Shown: piece by piece, positions 51,144-59,026 of the stretch
Layout: each line of letters starts with the position of its first letter
Numbering within the stretch: position 1 is the first letter of the stretch
From: Azospirillum sp. TSH100
GTDB lineage: Bacteria; Pseudomonadota; Alphaproteobacteria; Azospirillales; Azospirillaceae
DNA: 64,000 nucleotides
Direction: 5' to 3'
Assembly (NCBI RefSeq): GCF_004923295.1
Contig: NZ_CP039638.1
Coordinates: 519,446-583,445, forward strand
Notes under the pieces: model-generated
The model's input: only the letters and a program-made list of their open reading frames with translations
Database searches by the model: none
Told to the model about the DNA's origin: nothing
Position numbers and translations under genes: made by a program

Positions 51144-51324
51144 TCTGGTTCCGCTGCATCCGCCAGCGCCTTTCGGTGCCCCGATCGTTCGCGCGCCCCG
51201 CTTTCCGCTGTGTGAAAAAGCCGTTCGGCGAACTGGCTCAAGGGCCTGCGCGGCGGTCAAGCTCCCAACCCAAGGGCCGCCCCTCCATCCCCGGCGGCCA
51301 AGTCGCGTAACCCGGAGTTCGGTC

Positions 51325-52119
51325 ATGGTGCAATTCGCCGCCAATCTGACGATGCTCTACAACGAGCATCCCTTCCTCGATCGATTCGCCGCGGCGGCCG
51401 ATGCCGGCTTCCGTGGGGTCGAATACCTGTTCCCCTATGATTTCGCCGCCGACGCGCTGGCCGAGAAGCTGCGCCGGCATGGGCTGACCCAGGTCCTGCA
51501 CAATCTGCCTGCCGGCAACTGGGGCGGCGGCGAGCGCGGCATCGCCATCCTGCCCGAGCGCGTGCAGGAGTTCCGCGACGGCGTCGCCCGCGCCATCGAC
51601 TATGCCGGCACGCTGGGCTGCAAGCAGGTCAACTGCCTCGTCGGCATCCTGCCGCAAGGGGCCGACGCCGCCACGGCGGAGAGCACCCTGACCGCCAACC
51701 TCGCCTATGCCGCCGACGCGCTGGCCGGCGCCGGCATCAAGCTGCTGATCGAGCCGATCAACACCCGCGACATCCCCGGCTTCTACCTGAACCGCACCCG
51801 CCAAGCGCTGGACCTGATCGCCAAGATCGGTTCCAACAATCTGTACGTGCAGTACGACATCTACCACATGCAGATCATGGAAGGCGATCTGGCCCGCACG
51901 ATCGAGGCCAACCTCGCCCGCATCGCCCATGTCCAGCTGGCCGACAATCCCGGCCGCTTCGAACCGGGCACCGGCGAGATCAACTATCCCTTCCTGTTCA
52001 AGCATCTGGACGCCATCGGCTACAGCGGCTGGGTCGGCTGCGAATACAAGCCGAAGACGACGACGGACGAGGGGCTCGGCTGGTTCGCCCCCTACAGGAC
52101 CGAACCGGCGCACGCCTGA
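51325..52119 (+). CDS. hyi: Hydroxypyruvate isomerase
   Basis: TIM-barrel isomerase of 264 residues interconverting hydroxypyruvate and tartronate semialdehyde. Typical segments are FAANLTMLYNEHPFLDRFAAA at the N-terminus, LIEPINTRDIPGFYLNRT (metal-site Glu), LYVQYDIYHMQIMEGD and VQLADNPGRFEPGTGEINY. GGAG lies 8 bases before the ATG. It leads a three-gene run with glxR and glycerate kinase. Confidence 0.93.
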   Translation: MVQFAANLTMLYNEHPFLDRFAAAADAGFRGVEYLFPYDFAADALAEKLRRHGLTQVLHNLPAGNWGGGERGIAILPERVQEFRDGVARAIDYAGTLGCKQVNCLVGILPQGADAATAESTLTANLAYAADALAGAGIKLLIEPINTRDIPGFYLNRTRQALDLIAKIGSNNLYVQYDIYHMQIMEGDLARTIEANLARIAHVQLADNPGRFEPGTGEINYPFLFKHLDAIGYSGWVGCEYKPKTTTDEGLGWFAPYRTEPAHA

Positions 52120-52155
52120 GACGCCCCCATCCATTCAAAGAGAAGGACTATTGTC

Positions 52156-53040
52156 ATGAAGGTCGGTTTCATCGGTCTCGGCATCATGGGCACCCCGATG
52201 GCGGGGCATCTGCTGGACGCCGGTCACACGCTCTATGTCCACGACATCAAGCCGGTCCCGGCCGAGCTGACCGACAAGGGCGCCATCCCCTGCCCGAGCG
52301 GCGCGGAGGTCGCGGCGGCGGCCGAGGTCATCATCACCATGGTGCCGGACACTCCCCATGTCGGCGCCGCGCTGTTCGGCGAGACGGGTGTCGCCGCCGG
52401 CCTGTCGGCGGGCAAGATCGTGGTCGACATGTCCTCGATCTCCCCGATCGAGACCAAGGAATACGCCAAGCGCATCAACGATCTCGGCTGCTCCTACCTC
52501 GACGCGCCGGTGTCGGGCGGCGAGGTCGGGGCCAAGGCCGCCTCGCTGACCATCATGGTCGGCGGCCCGCAGGAGGCCTTCGACACGGTCAAGCCGCTGT
52601 TCGAGAAGATGGGCAAGAACATCACGCTGGTCGGCGGCAACGGCGACGGCCAGACCACCAAGGTGGCCAACCAGATCATCGTCGCGCTGACCATCGAGGC
52701 GGTGGCCGAGGCCCTGCTGTTCGCGTCGAAGGCCGGCGCCGATCCGGCCAAGGTCCGTCAGGCGCTGATGGGCGGCTTCGCCTCGTCGCGCATCCTGGAG
52801 GTCCATGGCGAGCGGATGATCAACCGCAACTTCACCCCCGGCTTCCGCATCGAGCTGCACCAGAAGGATCTCAATCTGGCGCTGAGCGGCGCCAAGGCGC
52901 TGAACCTGTCGTTGCCGCACACCGCCAGCTGCCAGCAGCTGTTCAACGCCTGCGCCGCGCAGGGCGGGGCGGCCTGGGACCATTCCGGCATGCTCCGCGC
53001 GCTGGAACTGCTGGCCAGGCACGAGGTCGGGTCGAAGTAA
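52156..53040 (+). CDS. glxR: 2-hydroxy-3-oxopropionate (tartronate semialdehyde) reductase
   Basis: Beta-hydroxyacid dehydrogenase of 294 residues reducing tartronate semialdehyde to D-glycerate. The Rossmann motif GFIGLGIMGTPMAGHLLDAG, the DAPVSGGEVGA substrate motif and GDGQTTKVANQII with the catalytic lysine are all present. It lies 36 bp after hyi. GlxR and GarR cannot be separated by sequence alone; the hyi neighbour favours GlxR. Confidence 0.94.
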   Translation: MKVGFIGLGIMGTPMAGHLLDAGHTLYVHDIKPVPAELTDKGAIPCPSGAEVAAAAEVIITMVPDTPHVGAALFGETGVAAGLSAGKIVVDMSSISPIETKEYAKRINDLGCSYLDAPVSGGEVGAKAASLTIMVGGPQEAFDTVKPLFEKMGKNITLVGGNGDGQTTKVANQIIVALTIEAVAEALLFASKAGADPAKVRQALMGGFASSRILEVHGERMINRNFTPGFRIELHQKDLNLALSGAKALNLSLPHTASCQQLFNACAAQGGAAWDHSGMLRALELLARHEVGSK

Positions 53041-53047
53041 GGGGTCG

Positions 53048-53073
53048 GGGGCGCCGTCACATGATGGCGCCCC
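53048..53073 (+). terminator. Hairpin after glxR
   Basis: An 8-bp perfect stem GGGGCGCC / GGCGCCCC with a 10-base loop lies directly after the glxR stop. It may limit read-through into the glycerate kinase gene. Confidence 0.5.
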
Positions 53074-53145
53074 ACCCGAACCATTGGCCCGCCAACCATT
53101 CGCGTGCATTCTAAGCGCCCCGCCATCCACGACGCCCGAGCGACC

Positions 53146-54435
53146 ATGACCGCCACCGCCCCCAATGCCGCCCCGACTGCCGACGCCCTGCTCCACGACC
53201 TGTTCCAGGCAGCGCTCACCGCGGTGACCGCCGAGACCCGGCTGCCGGCGGCCCTGCCGCAGCCGCCGAAGGGCCGCACGGTGGTGATCGGCGCCGGCAA
53301 GGCGGCGGCGGCGATGGCGAAGACGGTGGAGAACCACTGGCCGGGGCCGCTGACCGGCCTCGTCGTCACCCGCTACGACCATGACCTGCCGACCGAGCGG
53401 ATCGAGGTGGTGCAGGCCAGCCACCCGGTGCCCGACGCCGCGGGGCAGGAGGCGGCACGGCGGATCGTCGACATGGTGCAGGGGCTGACCGCCGACGACC
53501 TCGTGCTCTGCCTGATTTCCGGTGGCGGCTCCGCCCTGCTCGCCCTGCCGGCGCCCGGCATCACGCTGGAGGACAAGCGCGCCGTCGCCAAGGCGCTGCT
53601 GAAGAGCGGCGCCGACATCGGCGAGATGAACTGCGTGCGCAAGCATCTGTCGGCGGTGAAGGGCGGCCGGCTGGCCGCCATGGCCCATCCGGCCCGCGTC
53701 GTCTCGCTGCTGGTCTCCGACGTGCCGGGCGACGACCCGTCGGTGATCGCCAGCGGCCCGACCGTCCCCGACCCGACCAGCTTCGCCGACGCCCGCGCCA
53801 TCCTGGCGAAATACGGCATCACCCCGCCGCCCGCAGTGGCCGCCTTCCTGGAGGCCGCCAAGGACGAGACGCCGAAGCCCGGCGACCCGCGTCTGGCCGG
53901 CGCCGAGACCACCATCATCGCCACCCCGCAGGACGCGCTGGAGGCGGCGGCGGCGCTGGCCCGCGACCGCGGCTACACCCCCGTCATCCTGGGCGACGCC
54001 ATCGAGGGCGAATCGCGCGAGGTCGCCAAGGTCCATGCCGGCATCGCCCGGCAGGCCGCCCGCCACGGCCAGCCGGCCCCGGTGCCCGCCGTGATCCTGT
54101 CCGGCGGCGAGACCACGGTAACGGTGCGCGGCCAGGGCCGCGGCGGCCGCAACGTCGAATTCCTGCTGGCGCTGGCGGTGGCGCTCGACGGCCATCCCGG
54201 CATCTCGGCCGCCGCCTTCGACACCGACGGCATCGACGGCACGGAGGACAATGCCGGCGCCATCCTGCGTCCCGACACGCTGAAACGGGCGGAGGCGCTG
54301 GGCCTCGACGCCAAGGCCTTCCTCGCCAACAACGACGGCTACAGCTTCTTCAAGGCGCTGGGCGATCTGGTGGTGACCGGCCCGACGCGGACCAACGTCA
54401 ACGACTTCCGGGTGATCGTGATCGACCGCGCCTGA
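53146..54435 (+). CDS. gckA: Glycerate 2-kinase (GckA/TtuD, MOFRL family)
   Basis: Kinase of 429 residues that phosphorylates D-glycerate to 2-phosphoglycerate. The N-terminal DUF4147 part has VVIGAGKAAAAMAK, CLISGGGSALL and GEMNCVRKHLSAVKGG; the C-terminal MOFRL domain has ILSGGETTVTV, GGRNVEFLLALA and DTDGIDGTEDNAGA. Homologues are often annotated as hydroxypyruvate reductase TtuD. The ATG at 53146 is chosen; a GTG at 53104 is possible and neither has a strong ribosome site. Confidence 0.9.
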   Translation: MTATAPNAAPTADALLHDLFQAALTAVTAETRLPAALPQPPKGRTVVIGAGKAAAAMAKTVENHWPGPLTGLVVTRYDHDLPTERIEVVQASHPVPDAAGQEAARRIVDMVQGLTADDLVLCLISGGGSALLALPAPGITLEDKRAVAKALLKSGADIGEMNCVRKHLSAVKGGRLAAMAHPARVVSLLVSDVPGDDPSVIASGPTVPDPTSFADARAILAKYGITPPPAVAAFLEAAKDETPKPGDPRLAGAETTIIATPQDALEAAAALARDRGYTPVILGDAIEGESREVAKVHAGIARQAARHGQPAPVPAVILSGGETTVTVRGQGRGGRNVEFLLALAVALDGHPGISAAAFDTDGIDGTEDNAGAILRPDTLKRAEALGLDAKAFLANNDGYSFFKALGDLVVTGPTRTNVNDFRVIVIDRA

Positions 54436-54447
54436 CCGCCGGAAAGC

Positions 54448-55206
54448 TCACCCCGCCTTCGCCTTGGTCAGCTGCGAGATGTAGATCCGCGTCAGCGATT
54501 TCAGGATCGGCGGCATCGCCAACACCGCGTCCTCGAAGCTGTGGCGGTCGATCACCTCGCAGATGCCGCCGCTGACCGCCACGGCGGTGACGTCAGGCAA
54601 CCTGCCGGTCAGCAGATAGATCTCGCCGAACAGGCTGCCCGGCCCGAAGCTGGCGATGTCCTCGCCCAGAGTGCCGCGGCCGGCGCGCAATGCCACGCGG
54701 CCGGACTGGATCAGATAGGCGGCGTTCACCGGTTCGTTGGGGCTGAAGAAGACATGTCCCTCGCGGATCATCCGGCGGTCGACCACCTTCTGGAACGAGT
54801 TGGTGGAGCGGAAATCCACCGGATTGCCGACCCGTTCGGTCGGCGGCAGGCCGTAATCGCGGCGGATGGCGGCGATCAGGCTCTGCAACAGGTAGGAGGC
54901 CAGCGGCGGGCTGCGCTTCAGCAAACCGCGAAAGGCGTCCCGCGTCACCTCGATGCAGGCGACCTCGGTCAGCGCACGCACGGTGGCGCTGCGCTCGCCG
55001 TCGTCGATCAGCGCCATTTCGCCGACCACCGCCCCCTTGCCGACCACCCCCAGCCGCCGGGTGCTGCCGTCCGCGGCGGTCAGCAGCACCTCCAGCTCTC
55101 CGGATTCGATCAGCCACGCCCGGTCGCCGCGCTCGCCCTGCCGCATCATCACGATGCCGGGGTCGATGGTGTGGCGCTTGGGACCGGAGGAGGCGGACTG
55201 CATCAT
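54448..55206 (-). CDS. Protein with two tandem cyclic-nucleotide-binding-like domains
   Basis: Protein of 252 residues with two cNMP-binding folds: residues about 15-110 (IVMMRQGERGDRAWLIESGELEV, GKGAVVGEMALIDDGERSATVRA) and about 145-240 (GHVFFSPNEPVNAAYLIQSGRVAL, FGPGSLFGEIYLL). The first keeps the phosphate-cassette pattern (GEMALIDDGERSAT); the second is degenerate. There is no helix-turn-helix, membrane or catalytic domain, so it is not a classical Crp-type regulator. Function unknown. Confidence 0.85.
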   Translation of the reverse strand: MMQSASSGPKRHTIDPGIVMMRQGERGDRAWLIESGELEVLLTAADGSTRRLGVVGKGAVVGEMALIDDGERSATVRALTEVACIEVTRDAFRGLLKRSPPLASYLLQSLIAAIRRDYGLPPTERVGNPVDFRSTNSFQKVVDRRMIREGHVFFSPNEPVNAAYLIQSGRVALRAGRGTLGEDIASFGPGSLFGEIYLLTGRLPDVTAVAVSGGICEVIDRHSFEDAVLAMPPILKSLTRIYISQLTKAKAG

Positions 55207-55266
55207 TGGGCGGCTCAGGACAGGCGGACGGTTATCGCCGCACTCTACCCCAAGCCCGCCGGATCG

Positions 55267-55956
55267 TCAGCCTCGGGTCTTCATCACGCCGCCGCTGTCA
55301 CGCGCCGGTCCCCCGCCCCGATTGCCGCCATGGCCGAGAAACTGGCGCAGGAAGGCGACGACCTCCGGCGAATCCCACTCCACCGCCCCTTCGACCCGGC
55401 CAAGCTCGCGCCCCTCCGGATCGACCAGGATGGTGGTGGGCAGCCCGCGCAACGACAGCGCCTTCATCGACTCCGATCCCGGATCGAGGAAGACCGTAAG
55501 ATTCTGCACGCCCGTCTTCTTGTAGAAGGGCTCGACCGCCGTCCGCCCGCCGCGGTCCAGCGACAGCGCCACCACCTGGAAGGCGTCGCCGCCCAGCTGG
55601 GCCTGGAGCCGGTCGAGCGACGGCATCTCCTTCACGCAAGGGCCGCACCAGGTCGCCCACAGGTTCAGCAGGATCACCCGGTCCTTGAAATCGGCCAGAT
55701 CGATCCGCCGCCCCTCGGCGTCGACGAAGGACAGCGGCGGCATCGGTTTCGGCTCCGCCCCCTTGAACTTCTCCAGCTTGTCGGCACCGGTGGACGCCAC
55801 CGGCGTGGCCGGAACGGCGGCGTCCGCCGCGCCCAGCCGCACCACCTCCGGCGCGCCGGCTCCAGGGTTGGGCGCCGCGCCGGCGCTCCACCACAGGCCG
55901 GCCCCGGCCATGCACACACAAACCGTTGCGACAGCCGCCAAAGTCCGCATACTCAC
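55267..55956 (-). CDS. tlpA: TlpA-type thiol:disulfide oxidoreductase
   Basis: Membrane-anchored periplasmic thioredoxin-like protein of 229 residues. An N-terminal hydrophobic anchor (about 5-25) is followed by a low-complexity linker and a thioredoxin fold with WCGPC at residues 103-107 and the cis-proline region RGLPTTILVDPEGRELGRVEG. TlpA proteins reduce copper-site cysteines for cytochrome oxidase assembly. It is divergent from argH, a common arrangement in alphaproteobacteria. Confidence 0.92.
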   Translation of the reverse strand: MSMRTLAAVATVCVCMAGAGLWWSAGAAPNPGAGAPEVVRLGAADAAVPATPVASTGADKLEKFKGAEPKPMPPLSFVDAEGRRIDLADFKDRVILLNLWATWCGPCVKEMPSLDRLQAQLGGDAFQVVALSLDRGGRTAVEPFYKKTGVQNLTVFLDPGSESMKALSLRGLPTTILVDPEGRELGRVEGAVEWDSPEVVAFLRQFLGHGGNRGGGPARDSGGVMKTRG

Positions 55957-56000
55957 GCTTCCTCGCTCCCCTTCACCCGAATGCCCCGGTATCCGTCCCC

Positions 56001-57452
56001 ATGAGCGCCGATCAGACCACGCCGAACAGCTCCGCCGCCCCGACCGGCGCCCCTAGCGGCTCCGCCGCACCCGCCGCCAGCCAGATGTGGGGCGGGCGAT
56101 TCGCGCGCGGTCCCGCCGCCATCATGGAGAAGATCAACGCCTCCATCGGCTTCGACAAGCGGCTCGCCGACCAGGATATCGCCGGGTCGAAGGCCCATGC
56201 CGCGATGCTGGCCAAGCAGGGCATCATATCCCAGCCCGACGCCGACGCCATCATCGCCGGGCTCGACCGCGTGAAAGCAGAGATTGACGCCGGCAGCTTC
56301 ACCTTCAAGGTGGAACTGGAGGACATCCACATGAATGTGGAGGCCCGGCTGGCCGAACTGATCGGCGAGCCGGCCAAGCGCCTGCACACCGGCCGCTCGC
56401 GCAACGACCAGGTGGCGACCGATTTCAAGCTGTGGGTGCGCGACGCCATCGACCGGACCATCGCTGGCCTGACCGCCCTCCAGGCCGCCCTGATCGATCT
56501 GGCGGAGCAGCACACCGGCACGGTGATGCCCGGCTTCACCCATCTGCAGGCGGCGCAGCCGATCAGCTTCGCCCATCACCTGCTGGCCTATGTCGAGATG
56601 TTCGGGCGCGACCGCAGCCGCTTCCGCGACGCCCGCTGCCGGCTGAACGAATGCCCGCTCGGCTCGGCGGCGCTGGCCGGCACCCCCTACCCGATCGACC
56701 GCTTCATGACGGCGGAGGCGCTGGGCTTCAACCGGCCGACCGCCAATTCGCTGGACGCGGTGTCCGACCGCGACTTCGCGCTGGAATATCTGTCGGCGGC
56801 GTCGATCTGCGCCATGCACCTGTCGCGCTTCGCCGAGGAGATCGTGATCTGGTGCTCCGCCCAGTTCCGCTTCATCAAGCTGTCGGACGCCTTCACCACC
56901 GGCTCGTCGATCATGCCGCAGAAGAAGAACCCCGACGCGGCGGAGCTGGTGCGCGCCAAGGCTGGCCGCGTCATCGGTTCGCTGAACAGCCTGCTGATCG
57001 CCATGAAGGGCCTGCCGCTGGCCTATTCCAAGGACATGCAGGAGGACAAGGAGCCGGTGTTCGAGGCCGACGACACGCTGGCGCTCTGCATCGCCGCCAT
57101 GGAAGGCATGGTGCGCGACATGCAGCCGAACGTCCCGGCGATGCGCGAGGCGGCCGACCGCGGCTTCCTGAACGCCACCGACCTCGCCGACTGGCTGGTG
57201 CGCGAGCTGGACATGCCCTTCCGCGAGGCGCACCACGTCACCGGCCGCGCCGTGAAGGCGGCGGAGGACCGCCGCGTCGGCCTGACCGACCTGACTCTGG
57301 CCGAACTCCAGGCCATCGAACCGCGCATCACCGAAGCCGTCTATCCGGCGCTGAGCATCGAGGCGTCGCTGAACAGCCGCACCAGCTTCGGCGGCCCGGC
57401 CCCCGTCCGCGTGCAGGAGGCGGTGAAGGCCGCCCGGGAGCGTTTCCTGTGA
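56001..57452 (+). CDS. argH: Argininosuccinate lyase
   Basis: Arginine biosynthesis enzyme of 483 residues cleaving argininosuccinate to arginine and fumarate. Signatures are QMWGGRFARGP, DIHMNVEARL, HTGRSRNDQVATD, the fumarase-family GSSIMPQKKNPDAAE and YSKDMQEDKEP. The first ~28 residues are a low-complexity Ser/Ala/Pro extension. Start at 56001 just after the tlpA promoter region. The stop overlaps the next gene's GTG by four bases. Confidence 0.97.
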   Translation: MSADQTTPNSSAAPTGAPSGSAAPAASQMWGGRFARGPAAIMEKINASIGFDKRLADQDIAGSKAHAAMLAKQGIISQPDADAIIAGLDRVKAEIDAGSFTFKVELEDIHMNVEARLAELIGEPAKRLHTGRSRNDQVATDFKLWVRDAIDRTIAGLTALQAALIDLAEQHTGTVMPGFTHLQAAQPISFAHHLLAYVEMFGRDRSRFRDARCRLNECPLGSAALAGTPYPIDRFMTAEALGFNRPTANSLDAVSDRDFALEYLSAASICAMHLSRFAEEIVIWCSAQFRFIKLSDAFTTGSSIMPQKKNPDAAELVRAKAGRVIGSLNSLLIAMKGLPLAYSKDMQEDKEPVFEADDTLALCIAAMEGMVRDMQPNVPAMREAADRGFLNATDLADWLVRELDMPFREAHHVTGRAVKAAEDRRVGLTDLTLAELQAIEPRITEAVYPALSIEASLNSRTSFGGPAPVRVQEAVKAARERFL

Positions 57453-57643
57453 CCCGCAGCTTCACTCTGACCGTTCTCGCCCTGGCCGGCGCCCTGGCGC
57501 TGGCCGGCTGCGGCAAGAAGCCGAAGGCCGTCGACAGCCCGGTTCCGGAGGGGCAGTCCGATCCCTTCCCCCGCACCTATCCCAACCCTTCGCAGGACCC
57601 GAAGCCCGGCAAGCCGGCCGGTTCCGGAGTCCAGTTCCCATGA
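57449..57643 (+). CDS. Small lipoprotein between argH and lysA (LptM/YifL-like)
   Basis: A 64-residue protein starting at a GTG overlapping the argH stop (GTGA). It has a lipoprotein signal peptide (FTLTVLALAGALALAGC) with the lipobox LAGC and acceptor Cys21, then a short Pro-rich tail. Position between argH and lysA and the GCGKK start of the mature protein match the LptM/YifL family, whose E. coli member assists LptD folding. It ends with ATGA overlap into lysA. Confidence 0.85.
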   Translation: MTRSFTLTVLALAGALALAGCGKKPKAVDSPVPEGQSDPFPRTYPNPSQDPKPGKPAGSGVQFP

Positions 57644-58938
57644 ACGCCGCCCGCACCGGTGCCCCTAACGGCTCGCCCATGAGCGTCTTCGCCTACCGCA
57701 ACGGCGTGCTGCACGCCGAATCCGTCTCGCTGGAGGATGTGGCGCGCGAGGTGGGCACCCCCTTCTACCTCTATTCCACCGCGGCGCTGGAATCGCACTA
57801 CAACGCCTATGCCGGCGCCTTCGCCGGCCAGGATGCCGGCGTCTGCTATGCGCTGAAGGCCAACTCCAACCTCGCCGTCATCCGCACCCTGGCGAAGCTG
57901 GGGGCCGGCGGCGACGTGGTGTCGGTGGGCGAGATGAAGCGGGCGCTGGCCGGCGGCATCCCGGCGGAGCGCATCGTCTTTTCCGGCGTCGGCAAGACCC
58001 GCGACGACCTGCGCGCCGCGCTGGAGGCCGGCATCCACCAGATCAACGTCGAGTCGGTGCCGGAGCTGGAGGCGCTGAGCCAGATCGCCTCGTCGATGGG
58101 CGTGGAGGCTCCGATCGCCTTCCGCGTCAACCCGGACGTCGACGCCAAGACCCACGCCAAGATCGCCACCGGCAAGAAAGAGAACAAGTTCGGCATCGAC
58201 TATGACCACGCGCGCGAGATCTACCGCCGTGCGGCGGCCCTGCCGGGCATCAGGCCGGTCGCCATCGCCGTCCATATCGGCTCGCAGCTGACCGACCTCG
58301 CCCCCTTCCGGGCGGCCTACGAGCGGGTGGCGGCGCTGCTGCACCAGCTGCGCGAGGACGGCCACGACATCCAGCGCCTGGATCTCGGCGGCGGGCTCGG
58401 CATCACCTACAGGAACGAGGCGCCGCCCGATCTGGCCGACTATGCCGCGATGGTGCGCTCCATCACCGGCAATCTCGGCTGCCGCATCACGCTGGAGCCG
58501 GGCCGCTCGCTGGTCGGCAACGCCGGCATCCTGGTCAGCCGCGTCATCTATGTGAAGCAGGGGCTGCACCGCCGCTTCGCCATCGTCGACGCGGCGATGA
58601 ACGACCTGATCCGCCCGTCGCTGTACGACGCCTATCACGGCATCGTCCCGGTGGCGGAGCCGGAGGCCGGCGCGGCGCAGGAGCCCTACGACGTGGTCGG
58701 CCCGGTGTGCGAGAGCGGCGACACCTTCGCCGTCCAGCGCCCGCTGCCGCCGCTGGCCGACAACGACCTCGTCGCCTTCCTGTCGGCCGGCGCCTATGGC
58801 GCGGTGATGGCCTCGACCTACAACACCCGGCCGCTGGTGCCGGAGGTTCTGGTCAACGGCGACCGCTTCTCCGTCATCCGCCCCCGCCCCACGGTGGAGG
58901 AGATGCTGGCGGCCGAGCGGGTGCCGGACTGGCTGTAA
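57640..58938 (+). CDS. lysA: Diaminopimelate decarboxylase
   Basis: PLP enzyme of 432 residues making L-lysine from meso-diaminopimelate. The PLP lysine is Lys73 in CYALKANSN; further motifs are DLGGGLGI, EPGRSLVGNAG and the partner-site PVCESGDTF. The start overlaps the lipoprotein stop (ATGA), with GGAG upstream; MSVF at 57679 is an alternative. A 14-bp tandem duplication spans its stop codon. Confidence 0.96.
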   Translation: MNAARTGAPNGSPMSVFAYRNGVLHAESVSLEDVAREVGTPFYLYSTAALESHYNAYAGAFAGQDAGVCYALKANSNLAVIRTLAKLGAGGDVVSVGEMKRALAGGIPAERIVFSGVGKTRDDLRAALEAGIHQINVESVPELEALSQIASSMGVEAPIAFRVNPDVDAKTHAKIATGKKENKFGIDYDHAREIYRRAAALPGIRPVAIAVHIGSQLTDLAPFRAAYERVAALLHQLREDGHDIQRLDLGGGLGITYRNEAPPDLADYAAMVRSITGNLGCRITLEPGRSLVGNAGILVSRVIYVKQGLHRRFAIVDAAMNDLIRPSLYDAYHGIVPVAEPEAGAAQEPYDVVGPVCESGDTFAVQRPLPPLADNDLVAFLSAGAYGAVMASTYNTRPLVPEVLVNGDRFSVIRPRPTVEEMLAAERVPDWL

Positions 58939-58991
58939 GAGGCTGGCTGTAAGAGGCTGACGCCACCTGCTCCATCCCCTTCTCCACCCCT

Positions 58992-59009
58992 CTCCCCGTA
59001 CGGGGAGAA
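58992..59009. terminator. Palindrome between convergent lysA and chemotaxis receptor genes
   Basis: TCTCCCCGTACGGGGAGA is an 18-bp perfect palindrome flanked by CCTTC and AAGG that extend the pairing imperfectly. It lies between convergent stops (58938 and 59027) and resembles the G/C-rich repeats at 11826 and 36128. A bidirectional terminator role is likely. Confidence 0.6.
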
Positions 59010-59026
59010 GGGGGAGCGAGGATGAT

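Noticed and set aside
52135..54195. Minus-strand open frame of 686 codons opposite glxR and glycerate kinase
   Set aside because: Same low-complexity composition, no recognisable motif, and full overlap with conserved plus-strand enzymes.
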